A stretch of 64,000 bases of DNA, taken from positions 2,480,001-2,544,000 of the forward strand of contig JAVSGI010000005.1 in assembly GCA_032334235.1 (NCBI GenBank), given 5' to 3'. Position 1 is the first letter of the stretch. The number at the start of each line of letters is the position of its first letter. The DNA comes from Paracoccaceae bacterium Fryx2. Lineage in GTDB: Bacteria > Pseudomonadota > Alphaproteobacteria > Rhodobacterales > Rhodobacteraceae. This document shows, piece after piece, positions 17,557-26,360 of the stretch. The position numbers were made by a program, and so were the translations under genes. Below the pieces are notes generated by a model, which saw only the letters and a program-made list of their open reading frames with translations, made no database searches and was not told where the DNA came from.

Positions 17557-20500
17557 TGCGCCGCATCCTGCGCGCCCTTGGCTCTGCCATCGGCATCGTG
17601 ATCATCGTCGGGCTGATCCTGTCGGCCTGCCTGTGGTTTCTGGGCGCCTTTCTGGCCTTTGGCGAGGCGCGGCCGTTCGACACCGTGCTGGGGCGGCTGG
17701 TCGGGCTGGCGGTGCTGTGGATCGGGCTGCTGATCGTCATTCTGGTGATCCTGCTGACCGCCAGGAAGCGCGATGTGGCGATGGCAGAGGAGATCATGAA
17801 TGCGGTCGATCCGGGTCAGGGACCGGACGAGGTGGTCACGGCCGAACTGGGCGAGATGCGCGCCAAGCTGAAACAGGCGCTGGCGAGGCTGCGCAAGTCG
17901 AAGATGGGGCGCAAGCATCTTTATGAACTGCCGTGGTATGTGATGATCGGCCCGCCGGGGGCCGGCAAGACCACGGCCATCGTCAATTCCGGCCTGCAGT
18001 TCCCGCTGGCCGACGAAATGGGAAAGACCGCCATCGGCGGCGTCGGCGGCACGCGCAACTGCGACTGGTGGTTCACCAACAACGCGGTGATTGTCGATAC
18101 CGCCGGGCGCTACACCACGCAGGAATCCGACGCCGAGGCCGACAACGCCGCGTGGCTGGGCTTCCTCGCGCTGCTGAAGAAGCACCGCAAGCGCCAGCCG
18201 ATCAACGGCGCGATCATTGCCATCAGCCTGTCGGACCTGTCGCAGCAGGACGAGCTGACGCAGAAAAGCCACGCCGCCGCGATCCGTCGCCGCCTGCACG
18301 AATTGCGCGACAAGCTGGGGGTGCGCTTTCCGGTCTATGTCATCTTCACCAAGGCCGACCTTATCGCCGGCTTCACCGAGTTCTTCGAGCCGTTGCAGAA
18401 GGACGAACGCGAACAGGTCTGGGGCTTCACCCTGCCCTTGCAGAAGGCGCGCGGCGAAGCCTCGCCCATCGCGGGGTTCGACGAGGAGTTCGGGCTGCTG
18501 CTGGGCCGCCTCAATGCGCAATCGCTGGAGCGGATGCAGAATGAATCCGACCCGCAGCGCCGCAGCCTGATCGCCACCTTCCCGATGCAGGTCGCCTCGG
18601 TCCGGCAGGTGGCGCGCGATTTCCTGTCGGAAGCGTTTCAGGACAACAAGTTCGAACACCGCCAGATGCTGCGCGGCGTGTATTTCGCCAGCGGCACCCA
18701 GGAAGGCACGCCGATCGACCGGCTGATGATGGGCATGGCGCGCACCTTCGGCATCGGGCGGCAGGCCATCGGGTCGGGGCGTGGCACCGGGCGGTCGTAT
18801 TTCCTGACCCGGCTGTTCGAGGGCGTGATGTTCCGCGAGGCCGGGCTGGTTTCGGCCGACGACAAGGTTGAACGCCGCTACCGCTGGACCCAGCGGGCCG
18901 CCCTTGCGGGCACGGCGATCATGGCGGTGGCGGCAGGCACGGTGTGGACGCGCAGCTATCTGGCGAATGACGCGCTGCTGGATCAGACCACCGCGCAGAT
19001 CGATGCGTATCGCGCCGCCGCCGCGCAGATTCCCGGCAGCCCGATCGGCGATTCCGACCTGCTGCTGGTGGTGCCCGCCCTCGACATCCTGCGAACCCTG
19101 CCCGGGCTTGATCCGGCGCAGACGGGCGTGCCGCCGGGGGCCGGCTGGGGCCTCTATCAGGGCGATGTGGTCGGCAACGACGCGCGGCAGGCCTACCGTG
19201 CCAGCCTGAACCAGCATTTCCTGCCGCGCCTGCTGCTGCGGCTGGAAGAGCAGATGCAGGCCAACACCAACAATCCCGACCTCTTGTATGAAACGCTGAA
19301 GATCTACCTGATGCTGGGAATGGTCGGCCCGATGAACGCCGATCTGGTCACCGACTGGATGGTGGCCGACTGGGAGCAGGCCTATGCCGGCGCCTCGCGG
19401 ATCGAGCTGCGCGCGACGCTGGCCAGCCACCTGCAGGCGCTGCTTGCGCAACCGATGCAGAAGATCGACCTCAACGCCGATCTGGTGACAGCCGTGCAGG
19501 GCGTTCTGACCCAGATGCCGCAATCGCAGCGGGTCTACAACGGCATCATCAATAGTCAGGCTGCCACATCGCTGCCCGAATGGCGGCTGACCGATGTCGG
19601 CGGCCCGGCGATAGCGCGAGCATTCGTGCGGTCTTCGGGCGTGCCGCTGAACGAGGGCGTCGAGGGTATCTTCACCTATGACGGCTTCCAGAACGTGTTT
19701 CTGGAACAGGCGCTTGGCGTCGCCACCCAGATCCAGCGGGACAGTTATGTGCTGGGGCCGCAGGGCGAGATCGAGCAGACCGAGGCGTCGCTGCTGAACA
19801 TGAGCCGCGACGTGCTGAACCTGTATTTCAACGACTATGTCGCGCGGTATGACCAGATTCTGGGCGATCTTGACGTGATCCCGCTGGAATCGCTGTCGCA
19901 CGCGGTCGAGGTGACCAACGTGCTGTCGGGGCCTACCTCGCCGATCCTCAACGTGCTGACCGCCATCGCGTCGGAAACCCGGCTGACGGAGGAACGGGCC
20001 GACCCCACCGCCATCGTGGTGCCGCAGCAGGCCGAAGGCGTGGTCGATGCGCTGGGCACCATCACCAAGGGCAACATCGGCGCGCGGCTCAGCCCGCAGA
20101 ACCGCTTCCTGCTGGATGCGCTGGTCAGGTCGAGCGCGGCCGAGAACAACGGCCGGCCGCGGCAGCCGGGCTATTACGTCGAGGACCGGTTCTCGTGGCT
20201 GCAAGATCTGGTGGCGCAGCGCGAAGGCCAGCCGTCGCAACTGGACGGCATGTTGCAGACCCTGACCGAAGTCTATCAGGAACTGAACAAGCTGAACTTC
20301 GCGGGGGGTCTTGGCACACCGCAGGGCGACAGCACGGCGCTGGCGCGGTTTACCGAAGCCGCGGCCCGCCTGCCCGGCCCGATGCAGCGCTGGGCGGCGC
20401 AGATCGCCACCGGCTCGTCGGGCATCACCGCGGACGGCACGCGCGCCGGGATCAACGCACGCTGGCAAGCCTCGGTGCTGCCGCTGTGCGAACGGGCGGT

Positions 20501-21146
20501 AGGCGATGCCTATCCTTTCAACCGCCGCTCGCGCGCCGACATCTCGATGCAGGATTTCACCACCCTGTTCGGCCCCGGCGGGCAGATTGACACCTTCTTC
20601 AACGAGAATCTGGCGAAATTCGTCGATACCCGCACCCGGCCCTGGACGTGGCGCAAGGTCAACGACACCGATCTGGGCATGTCTGCGGCCGTGCTGTTGC
20701 AGATGCAGCAGGCAGCCGAGATCCGCGATGCGTTCTTTGCCGGCGGGCCGATCCCGGTCGTGAAGTTCCAGATCACGCCCGAGGCGCTGGACCCAAAGGC
20801 CCGCGGCATCGTGCTGGAAATCGACGGCCAGCAGGTGGCCTTCAAGCACAGCGACGGCCAGCCGCGCCCGGCGGCGATCACCTGGCCGGGGGCGGTGGGT
20901 CTGGCCCGCGTCAGCTTCGAGCCGGGCGAGTCGGGGTCGGAAAGCACGCTCAGCCGCGACGGGCCCTGGGCGTGGTATCGCCTGCTGGATGCCGCCGAGA
21001 TCCGCAAGACCAACGTGTCGGATCGCAGCCGGATGATCTTCAACGTCGGCGGGCGCATCGCGATCTTCCAGATGCAGTCGGGGTCGGTGCTGAACCCCTT
21101 TGCCCTGCCGGCGCTGTCGAAATTCAGCTGCCCGAAGTCGTTCTGA
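17553..21146 (+). CDS. tssM: TssM (IcmF), T6SS membrane-complex protein
   Basis: At 1197 residues this is full-length TssM. Two N-terminal membrane spans (about 12-36 and 49-69) precede a cytoplasmic NTPase-like domain with an intact Walker A, GPPGAGKT, at 133-140. A third span lies near 449-467, then a long periplasmic part that ends in a beta-rich domain. The intact P-loop places it with TssM forms that can bind ATP, whereas several other systems have a degenerate loop. ATG 17553 overlaps the tssL stop and has GGGAGAAG upstream. tagF starts two bases after the stop. Confidence 0.95.
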   Translation: MMRRILRALGSAIGIVIIVGLILSACLWFLGAFLAFGEARPFDTVLGRLVGLAVLWIGLLIVILVILLTARKRDVAMAEEIMNAVDPGQGPDEVVTAELGEMRAKLKQALARLRKSKMGRKHLYELPWYVMIGPPGAGKTTAIVNSGLQFPLADEMGKTAIGGVGGTRNCDWWFTNNAVIVDTAGRYTTQESDAEADNAAWLGFLALLKKHRKRQPINGAIIAISLSDLSQQDELTQKSHAAAIRRRLHELRDKLGVRFPVYVIFTKADLIAGFTEFFEPLQKDEREQVWGFTLPLQKARGEASPIAGFDEEFGLLLGRLNAQSLERMQNESDPQRRSLIATFPMQVASVRQVARDFLSEAFQDNKFEHRQMLRGVYFASGTQEGTPIDRLMMGMARTFGIGRQAIGSGRGTGRSYFLTRLFEGVMFREAGLVSADDKVERRYRWTQRAALAGTAIMAVAAGTVWTRSYLANDALLDQTTAQIDAYRAAAAQIPGSPIGDSDLLLVVPALDILRTLPGLDPAQTGVPPGAGWGLYQGDVVGNDARQAYRASLNQHFLPRLLLRLEEQMQANTNNPDLLYETLKIYLMLGMVGPMNADLVTDWMVADWEQAYAGASRIELRATLASHLQALLAQPMQKIDLNADLVTAVQGVLTQMPQSQRVYNGIINSQAATSLPEWRLTDVGGPAIARAFVRSSGVPLNEGVEGIFTYDGFQNVFLEQALGVATQIQRDSYVLGPQGEIEQTEASLLNMSRDVLNLYFNDYVARYDQILGDLDVIPLESLSHAVEVTNVLSGPTSPILNVLTAIASETRLTEERADPTAIVVPQQAEGVVDALGTITKGNIGARLSPQNRFLLDALVRSSAAENNGRPRQPGYYVEDRFSWLQDLVAQREGQPSQLDGMLQTLTEVYQELNKLNFAGGLGTPQGDSTALARFTEAAARLPGPMQRWAAQIATGSSGITADGTRAGINARWQASVLPLCERAVGDAYPFNRRSRADISMQDFTTLFGPGGQIDTFFNENLAKFVDTRTRPWTWRKVNDTDLGMSAAVLLQMQQAAEIRDAFFAGGPIPVVKFQITPEALDPKARGIVLEIDGQQVAFKHSDGQPRPAAITWPGAVGLARVSFEPGESGSESTLSRDGPWAWYRLLDAAEIRKTNVSDRSRMIFNVGGRIAIFQMQSGSVLNPFALPALSKFSCPKSF

Positions 21147-21148
21147 TC

Positions 21149-21745
21149 GTGGGGGGGTTCGGGGCCTACGGCAAGATGCCTTCCTTGGGAGACTTCTTCC
21201 GCATCGGCATCGGGCCGGGCTTCACCGACCCGTGGGACCGCTGGCTGCAATCGACGTTGCTGGCCGCACGCGAGGCGTTGGGCGACCGCTGGCAGGCGTG
21301 CTATTTCTCGGCGCCGATCTGGCGGTTCACGCTGGCGGCCGGGTTGACTGGTCCGGATGCGGCGCAGGGAGTCATGATGCCTTCGGTCGACCGGGTGGGG
21401 CGGCAGTTTCCGCTGACGCTGGTGACGCTGCTGCCCGGCGCGCCAGACCCGATGCAGGCGCATCTGTCCGCAACCCCGGTCTTCGACGCACTGGAGCATC
21501 TGGCGCTGGACGCGCTGGACGACGCCATGACCCGCGACCTGCTGGCCACCCGGCTTGCCGCGCAGACGCCCCCCCCGCGCCCGCTGTCCGGCACAGCCCG
21601 GCGCCGCGCCAGCGTGTGGAGCGCATTGCTGGCCGACGACACCCGATTCCTGACCACCGAGGGCCTGCCATCCCCCTTGCAGGTCACCGCCCTGTTCGAC
21701 TGCGACGCCGCCCATTGGCACACGGCAACCGGAGCCACGTCATGA
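21149..21745 (+). CDS. tagF: TagF, post-translational regulator of T6SS
   Basis: This is a 198-residue TagF (ImpM/SciT) protein. The frame is open far upstream inside tssM, but the family N-terminus GGFGAYGKMPSLGDFFR begins at GTG 21149, two bases after the tssM stop, so that start was chosen. Conserved WDRWLQSTL and the GVMMPSVDRVGRQFPLTL block support the call. In Pseudomonas and Agrobacterium TagF represses secretion without needing the phosphorylation cascade; in Agrobacterium it is fused to the phosphatase PppA. Here the two are separate genes overlapping by 4 bases, which keeps the same functional pairing. Confidence 0.88.
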   Translation: MGGFGAYGKMPSLGDFFRIGIGPGFTDPWDRWLQSTLLAAREALGDRWQACYFSAPIWRFTLAAGLTGPDAAQGVMMPSVDRVGRQFPLTLVTLLPGAPDPMQAHLSATPVFDALEHLALDALDDAMTRDLLATRLAAQTPPPRPLSGTARRRASVWSALLADDTRFLTTEGLPSPLQVTALFDCDAAHWHTATGATS

Positions 21746-22455
21746 CGATCATCCGCCATTCCGCGCTGACCCATATCGGCCGGGTCCGCCGCATCAACGA
21801 AGACAGCATCCTGGCGCTTCCCGACCAGAAGATCTGGGTGGTGGCCGACGGCATGGGCGGGCATGAGGGCGGCGATTTTGCCAGCCAGACCGTGGTCGAG
21901 GCGGTCGCTGCCCTGCCGCCCGATCTGGAACCGGCGCAGCGGATGCAGGCCCTGCGCGCGGCGGTGCTGCAGGCGCATGACACGATCCGCGCTGAAACCC
22001 TGCGGCGGGGGGCCAAGGTCGTCGGGGCGACCGTGGTGGCCCTGATGCTGACCGACGGCCATTTCGTGGCGTTCTGGGCCGGCGACAGCCGCCTTTACCG
22101 CTTTCGCGACGGCACGATCGAAATGCTGACCACCGATCATTCCACCGTGGCGGCGCTGGTCGCGGCTGGCAGCATGACCTGGGACGAGGCAGAATATCAC
22201 CCGCAGTCCAACGCCATCACCCGCGCGGTCGGGGTGGGGGAAGAACTCGACCTCGACAAGGTGCGGGGCGAGGTGCGTCCGGGCGACCGTTTCCTGATCT
22301 GTTCGGATGGGCTGACGAAATACGCGGGCTTCGAAACGCTGCGCCGCACCGTAGGCCGCGCCCCGATCGAAACGGTGTGCGAAGGGCTGGTGCAGATGGC
22401 GCTTGATGGCGGCGGGGCCGACAACATCTCGGTCATCGTGGTGGATGTGGTCTGA
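21742..22455 (+). CDS. pppA: PP2C-type Ser/Thr protein phosphatase (PppA/Stp) of the T6SS
   Basis: This 237-residue PP2C phosphatase carries the family motifs RRINED (17-21, Asp/Glu for metal), VVADGMGGHEGG (33-44), a central FWAGDSRLYRF, then LICSDGLTKY and the final GGADNISVIVV with the metal-binding Asp. It should remove phosphate from threonines placed by the convergent kinase PpkA, turning off the TagH-dependent step of assembly. The ATG overlaps the tagF stop (ATGA). It is the last gene of the rightward operon; the kinase gene ends only 3 bases away on the other strand. Confidence 0.93.
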   Translation: MTIIRHSALTHIGRVRRINEDSILALPDQKIWVVADGMGGHEGGDFASQTVVEAVAALPPDLEPAQRMQALRAAVLQAHDTIRAETLRRGAKVVGATVVALMLTDGHFVAFWAGDSRLYRFRDGTIEMLTTDHSTVAALVAAGSMTWDEAEYHPQSNAITRAVGVGEELDLDKVRGEVRPGDRFLICSDGLTKYAGFETLRRTVGRAPIETVCEGLVQMALDGGGADNISVIVVDVV

Positions 22456-22458
22456 GGG

Positions 22459-24597
22459 TCAGGGTTTGGCGGTCGTCAGGATGCGACTGTCGAGCGAGCG
22501 CACGGGGCCGGAAAGGTCGGCCAAAGCCTGCGCGTAGCCGCCCGCCGATTCCGTGGTGGGGCGCAACTGGTCGAAGATCTGGCTTTCGGCATGGATCACG
22601 ACGATCCGGGTCTTGCCCAGCGCGGTATCGTCCACCGTGAAGGCCAGCTTGCCTGTGCCCTGCGCCTCGGCCAGACCGTAGGCCATCCGCACCTTGACAG
22701 GGCCGGAAACTCCCGCCCGCAGCGCCTCGATGCTGTTGGATTCGCGGTTCATGTTGGGCAGCATGTGGAACACGTTGCCCGAAACATCCAGCGCCGAGAC
22801 GAACAGGAAACCGCTGGTGACCGAGGCCGGGATGGTCACGTCGATCACCGGATTCTCACCGACGAAAAAGCGCCCGGTCGGGTTGGCATCGGGCCGGTCG
22901 CCAAAGCCGAAGGTCACGTCAAACCCGCCCTGCGGCGCCTGCGGCAGCGCCGCGTCGATGCTGCACAGCACCGGGTTCAGCAGTTCGGTTTCCAGATCGA
23001 GGCGGCGGGTGCCCAGCGTCGCGGTCAGCGCATCGGTCAGCGCGACCTGCGTCGCCATTTCGGCCACCTGCCCCGAGATCACCACGGTCGCATCGTTCGG
23101 GTATCCCAGCGGCGGCACGTTCTCCAGTTTTAGCGCGCCGCAGTCGGCATGGGCCGCCAGAATCGGCTCCAGCCTTTCGCGGGTCAGGAAGCGCGGGCCA
23201 AGCTCTATGTCGATGCTGCCCGACAGGGCGGCGGGCAGGGGCGTGGCGGCCAGCGCCCTCTGCTCGGCGGCATCCAGCGTCAGGCCGGTGACCCGCACCT
23301 GATTGTCGTTCGCCACCACCCGCCATTCCGGCAGCACCGACACCGCATCGACCAGCGTCAGGATGTCTGCGCCCCAGCTTTCGGCAATCGCACCGCGGGC
23401 CAGCGTCAGTTGTGCCGCCCCGCCCTGCGCCGCAATGCGCTGGCCCAGCGCCGCCTGAATATCCTCCGACGGCACGAAGCCAACGGCCTCGGCCGGGCCG
23501 TCCTGCTTGCGCCCGGCCACCAGCGAATAGGGCTCTGCCACCGCCAGTTTCGGCCCGAGCAGCCCGTCGAACAGCCCCAGCGCAAAGCCGCCGCCGCCAA
23601 TCGCCGCCAGCGCCACCAGCCCCAGCACCGCGATCAGCCCGCCCGACGACTTCTTCGCCTCGGGTGCGGACTTCGCGGGCTTTGCCGTGCCGCGCTGCGC
23701 CGGGTCGGTTGGCGGCTGGGTCGGCGGGCGCGGCGCGATCACGGTGCGCTCGTCCTTGCCCGGCAGGTCGCCGCCCGTCACGCGCCGCACCTCGGCCAGC
23801 AACGCTTGCGCCGATTGCAGGCGCAGGTTGCGGTCGGGGTGGGTCATCCTGTCGATCAGGGTCTTCAGCGGTTCGGGCACGCCCGCGGTATCCAGCGGCT
23901 GCGCCTTGCGGGTCACCACCTCCATCGGGTTGTTGCCGCTGTCGGGCGCGCGGCCACGGTAGGTCGCCAGCAGCAGCGCGCCCAGAGAATAGATGTCCGA
24001 CCGCTCGTCGGTCTGGCCGTTCAGCTGTTCCGGCGCGGCATAGGCATACTTGCCGGCGAACTCGTTGCCGACGATGGTTGCGGCGCCCGGGTTGGTGTCC
24101 TTGGCGATGCCGAAGTCGATGATCACCGCCTCGGCCGGGTTGCCGTTGCGCAGGATGATGTTGTCGGGCGACAGGTCGCGATGGACGATCTTCTTGGCGT
24201 GCGCGGCGCAAAGCGCATCGGCCAGCCGCCCGGCGACAACCAGCAGATCGGCGGCCGACATCCCGCCCTGCTTCATCTTGCGGTCCAGCCCCGGACCATC
24301 GACGAAATCCATCACCAGATAGACGGTGCCATCGTCGGTGCGCTGGTTGTCGAAATAGCGCACGATCCCGTCGTGGCGGATCTCGCGCACGTCCTCCTCG
24401 CGGGTCATCAACGCCAGATAATCGACGTTGCGCGCGAACTCCGACCGCAGCGCCTTCAGCGCCACCACCCGGCCCGAGATTTCAGACCGCGCCCGATACA
24501 CTTCGGATGTGCCGCCCCGTCCGAGGATCGCCTCGATCCGGTAGGTGTTGTTCAGCAGATCGCCCGGCCGGAAGATTGCATCGGGATTCCCGCTCAT
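22459..24597 (-). CDS. ppkA: PpkA-like membrane Ser/Thr protein kinase of the T6SS
   Basis: This 712-residue protein has an N-terminal Hanks-type kinase domain (about 18-272) with GRGGTSEV, catalytic Lys-48 in VALK, HRDLSPDN (139-146), DFG (161-163) and APE (188-190). A juxtamembrane ERTVIAPRP (283-291) is followed by one membrane span (about 319-342) and a large periplasmic part. Its C-terminal region (FFVGENPVIDVTIPAS, MLPNMNRESN) resembles DUF4384-type sensor domains. Such kinases sense an envelope signal and phosphorylate T6SS components for FHA reading. The gene is convergent with pppA and so has its own promoter on the right. Confidence 0.9.
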   Translation of the reverse strand: MSGNPDAIFRPGDLLNNTYRIEAILGRGGTSEVYRARSEISGRVVALKALRSEFARNVDYLALMTREEDVREIRHDGIVRYFDNQRTDDGTVYLVMDFVDGPGLDRKMKQGGMSAADLLVVAGRLADALCAAHAKKIVHRDLSPDNIILRNGNPAEAVIIDFGIAKDTNPGAATIVGNEFAGKYAYAAPEQLNGQTDERSDIYSLGALLLATYRGRAPDSGNNPMEVVTRKAQPLDTAGVPEPLKTLIDRMTHPDRNLRLQSAQALLAEVRRVTGGDLPGKDERTVIAPRPPTQPPTDPAQRGTAKPAKSAPEAKKSSGGLIAVLGLVALAAIGGGGFALGLFDGLLGPKLAVAEPYSLVAGRKQDGPAEAVGFVPSEDIQAALGQRIAAQGGAAQLTLARGAIAESWGADILTLVDAVSVLPEWRVVANDNQVRVTGLTLDAAEQRALAATPLPAALSGSIDIELGPRFLTRERLEPILAAHADCGALKLENVPPLGYPNDATVVISGQVAEMATQVALTDALTATLGTRRLDLETELLNPVLCSIDAALPQAPQGGFDVTFGFGDRPDANPTGRFFVGENPVIDVTIPASVTSGFLFVSALDVSGNVFHMLPNMNRESNSIEALRAGVSGPVKVRMAYGLAEAQGTGKLAFTVDDTALGKTRIVVIHAESQIFDQLRPTTESAGGYAQALADLSGPVRSLDSRILTTAKP

Positions 24598-24651
24598 GCG
24601 TCACCGCCGGGCGCTACGGGGAAATTGGCCGGGGCGGATGCGCTCATCGGA

Positions 24652-25215
24652 TCAGCTGAGCGCCTGAAACTCGACCCGGCGGTTTACGTCGCCGCGCGGA
24701 TTGGCGGCATCGAACGGGAACTGCGCCCCGACGCCGACCGCCTGCATCCGGTCATCGGCAATGCCGCAATCGGTGGCCAGATGGCGCTTCACCTCTTCGG
24801 CGCGCAGCAGCGACAGCTTTTCGTTGTATTGGGCCGACCCCGAGCTGTCGGTATGCCCGACAATGCGGAACACCGGGATGTCGGCCGCTTTCATCACGTT
24901 GCACAGCGCGACCAGTTTCGGCTTCTGGTCCTCGCGCAGGGCGGCGCTGTCGAAATCGAAACCGATGGCGATGTTGACCTGCTCCTCTTCGGGAATTTCG
25001 GCGTAAAACACCTGTGTTGCGGTGGCGGTCGGGTCGGTGGGCGCGGTGCCGACCGGGGACGTGGGGGCGATGGTCAGGCCGCGGGTCTTCTGCTTGGCGA
25101 AAGCCTCGGCAATCTCGGCTTCGGTCATGCCGTCCGCCTGCGCCTTGACCGGAAAGGCGGGCAGCATCGCGAAACCCAGAGTGATGAAAACCGCAAGAAA
25201 AATGCTTCTGATCAT
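24652..25215 (-). CDS. Secreted OmpA-family protein
   Basis: This 187-residue protein has a signal peptide (MIRSIFLAVFITLGFAML, cleaved near the AQA motif) and an OmpA-like peptidoglycan-binding domain with IGFDFDSAALRED, FRIVGHTDSSGSAQYNEKL and a final RGDVNRRVEF. The start at 25215 was chosen over an ATG 42 bases upstream because it directly begins the signal peptide and has AAGGTGA before it. It lies just upstream of ppkA on the same strand, 54 bases away, and may be co-transcribed. Outside the T6SS, free OmpA proteins are common, so a secretion role is only suggested by position. Confidence 0.85.
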   Translation of the reverse strand: MIRSIFLAVFITLGFAMLPAFPVKAQADGMTEAEIAEAFAKQKTRGLTIAPTSPVGTAPTDPTATATQVFYAEIPEEEQVNIAIGFDFDSAALREDQKPKLVALCNVMKAADIPVFRIVGHTDSSGSAQYNEKLSLLRAEEVKRHLATDCGIADDRMQAVGVGAQFPFDAANPRGDVNRRVEFQALS

Positions 25216-25379
25216 GGCATCACCTTTCGTGGCAAAAATTCTTGCCCTGTGTATCATGCTACACCAGTTCCATCCGTGCTGCCAACGGGTTTGGAACCCG
25301 CGCGCGTCCGGGCCGCCGATGGTTGACTTGTCATCCGCCGCTGCTCATCTTCGGCGGATTGTTCCAAACAGAGTGCCAC

Positions 25380-26228
25380 ATGCGCCTTGTGCCTGTCATC
25401 ATTCTTGCCATCGTTCTGCTGGCCGCCCCGCTGGTCTGGCTGCTGGTGAAGGACATGATGCCGGCGCCCGAGTTCGGGTCGGAAGGCGGGTCGGCGATCG
25501 ACAGCGGCGCGCGGATCGAGATCGAGGCGCTGCGCCAGCAGATCGAGGCGTTGCAGGAACAGATCGCCTCGCTGGAAACCGAGATTCGGGGCATAGGCGC
25601 GGGCAGCGGCGAGGCGCAGGACGGGTTCGCGGCCCAGCCGCAGGATACGCCCTTCGTGAACGAGGGCCCGAACGCCATCATCGACGCCTATGCGCAGGTG
25701 GTGCTGATCGCCAACCGGCGCAACGTCAACAGGGGCATCACCGTCGCCTCGCCCAGCTTTCTGGAAGGGTTTCTCGGCCGCCCGCGCGAAGTGCTGTCGG
25801 ACGATTGCGAACCGATGACCAACCCCAAGCTGAAGGATCTGCTGCGAGTCGAGGATGTCGGTCCGATCCGGGTGCAGATGCTGCAACCCGCCATCGACAG
25901 CCTGAAGCGCGTGTTCAAGAACGTCGAAGAGGCAGACCCAGACCTTTACGCCCGCATCAGCACCGCAGGCTCGCTGTGCGTGCGCCGCATCCGCGGCACC
26001 ATTGACCGAACCTCGACGCATTCCTTCGGACTGGCAGTCGATCTGAACATCGACGGCAAGCTGGACAGTCTGGCGGATGGCAAGACCCAGCTTGGCCTGA
26101 CGATTCTGGCCGATTTCTTCAACGCCGAAGGCTGGGTCTGGGGTGCCGGCTTTTCGCGCGAGGATTCGATGCACTTCGAGGTCAGCCAGAAACAGCTGGA
26201 AACCTGGCGTGCCGAGGGCAATATCTGA
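25380..26228 (+). CDS. Membrane-anchored M15-family peptidoglycan peptidase
   Basis: This 282-residue protein has an N-terminal membrane anchor (residues 4-24), a coiled coil (about 46-70) and a C-terminal metallopeptidase domain. The zinc ligands of the M15 family are visible: His-214 and Asp-221 in THSFGLAVD, and His-265 in EDSMHFEV. The MHFE form is closest to M15C endopeptidases, which cut peptide stems in peptidoglycan; an extensin-like relative is possible. The active site faces the periplasm. ATG 25380 begins a clean signal-anchor. It is divergent from the OmpA gene. A housekeeping wall enzyme or one opening the wall for the T6SS are both possible. Confidence 0.82.
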   Translation: MRLVPVIILAIVLLAAPLVWLLVKDMMPAPEFGSEGGSAIDSGARIEIEALRQQIEALQEQIASLETEIRGIGAGSGEAQDGFAAQPQDTPFVNEGPNAIIDAYAQVVLIANRRNVNRGITVASPSFLEGFLGRPREVLSDDCEPMTNPKLKDLLRVEDVGPIRVQMLQPAIDSLKRVFKNVEEADPDLYARISTAGSLCVRRIRGTIDRTSTHSFGLAVDLNIDGKLDSLADGKTQLGLTILADFFNAEGWVWGAGFSREDSMHFEVSQKQLETWRAEGNI

Positions 26229-26256
26229 CCCCCGACGCCGCGATCCGGCTGCCGGT

Positions 26257-26298
26257 ATCGGAAGAACAGGCCGCAGATCCGCGGAAACCGATTTTTGA
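26257..26298 (+). terminator. Possible intrinsic terminator after the M15 peptidase gene
   Basis: ATCGG (26257-26261) can pair with CCGAT (26288-26292), enclosing a small inner CCGC/GCGG stem. The 3' arm runs into a TTTTT tract (26292-26296). The outer stem is short and the structure imperfect, so this is tentative. It lies 28 bases after the stop and before the next gene. Confidence 0.35.
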
Positions 26299-26360
26299 TT
26301 GGATTGCGGCGCCGGTTCGCGGCACTGTGGGGATGCCCGTTCAGCCAACCCGATTTCCGG

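Noticed and set aside
17178-20849. A 1223-residue minus-strand open frame opposite tssM
   Set aside because: Shadow frame; the plus strand encodes full-length TssM with Walker A and membrane spans.
20648-21148. An N-terminal extension of TagF inside tssM
   Set aside because: The extra sequence is an alternative frame of tssM. The conserved TagF N-terminus begins right at GTG 21149.
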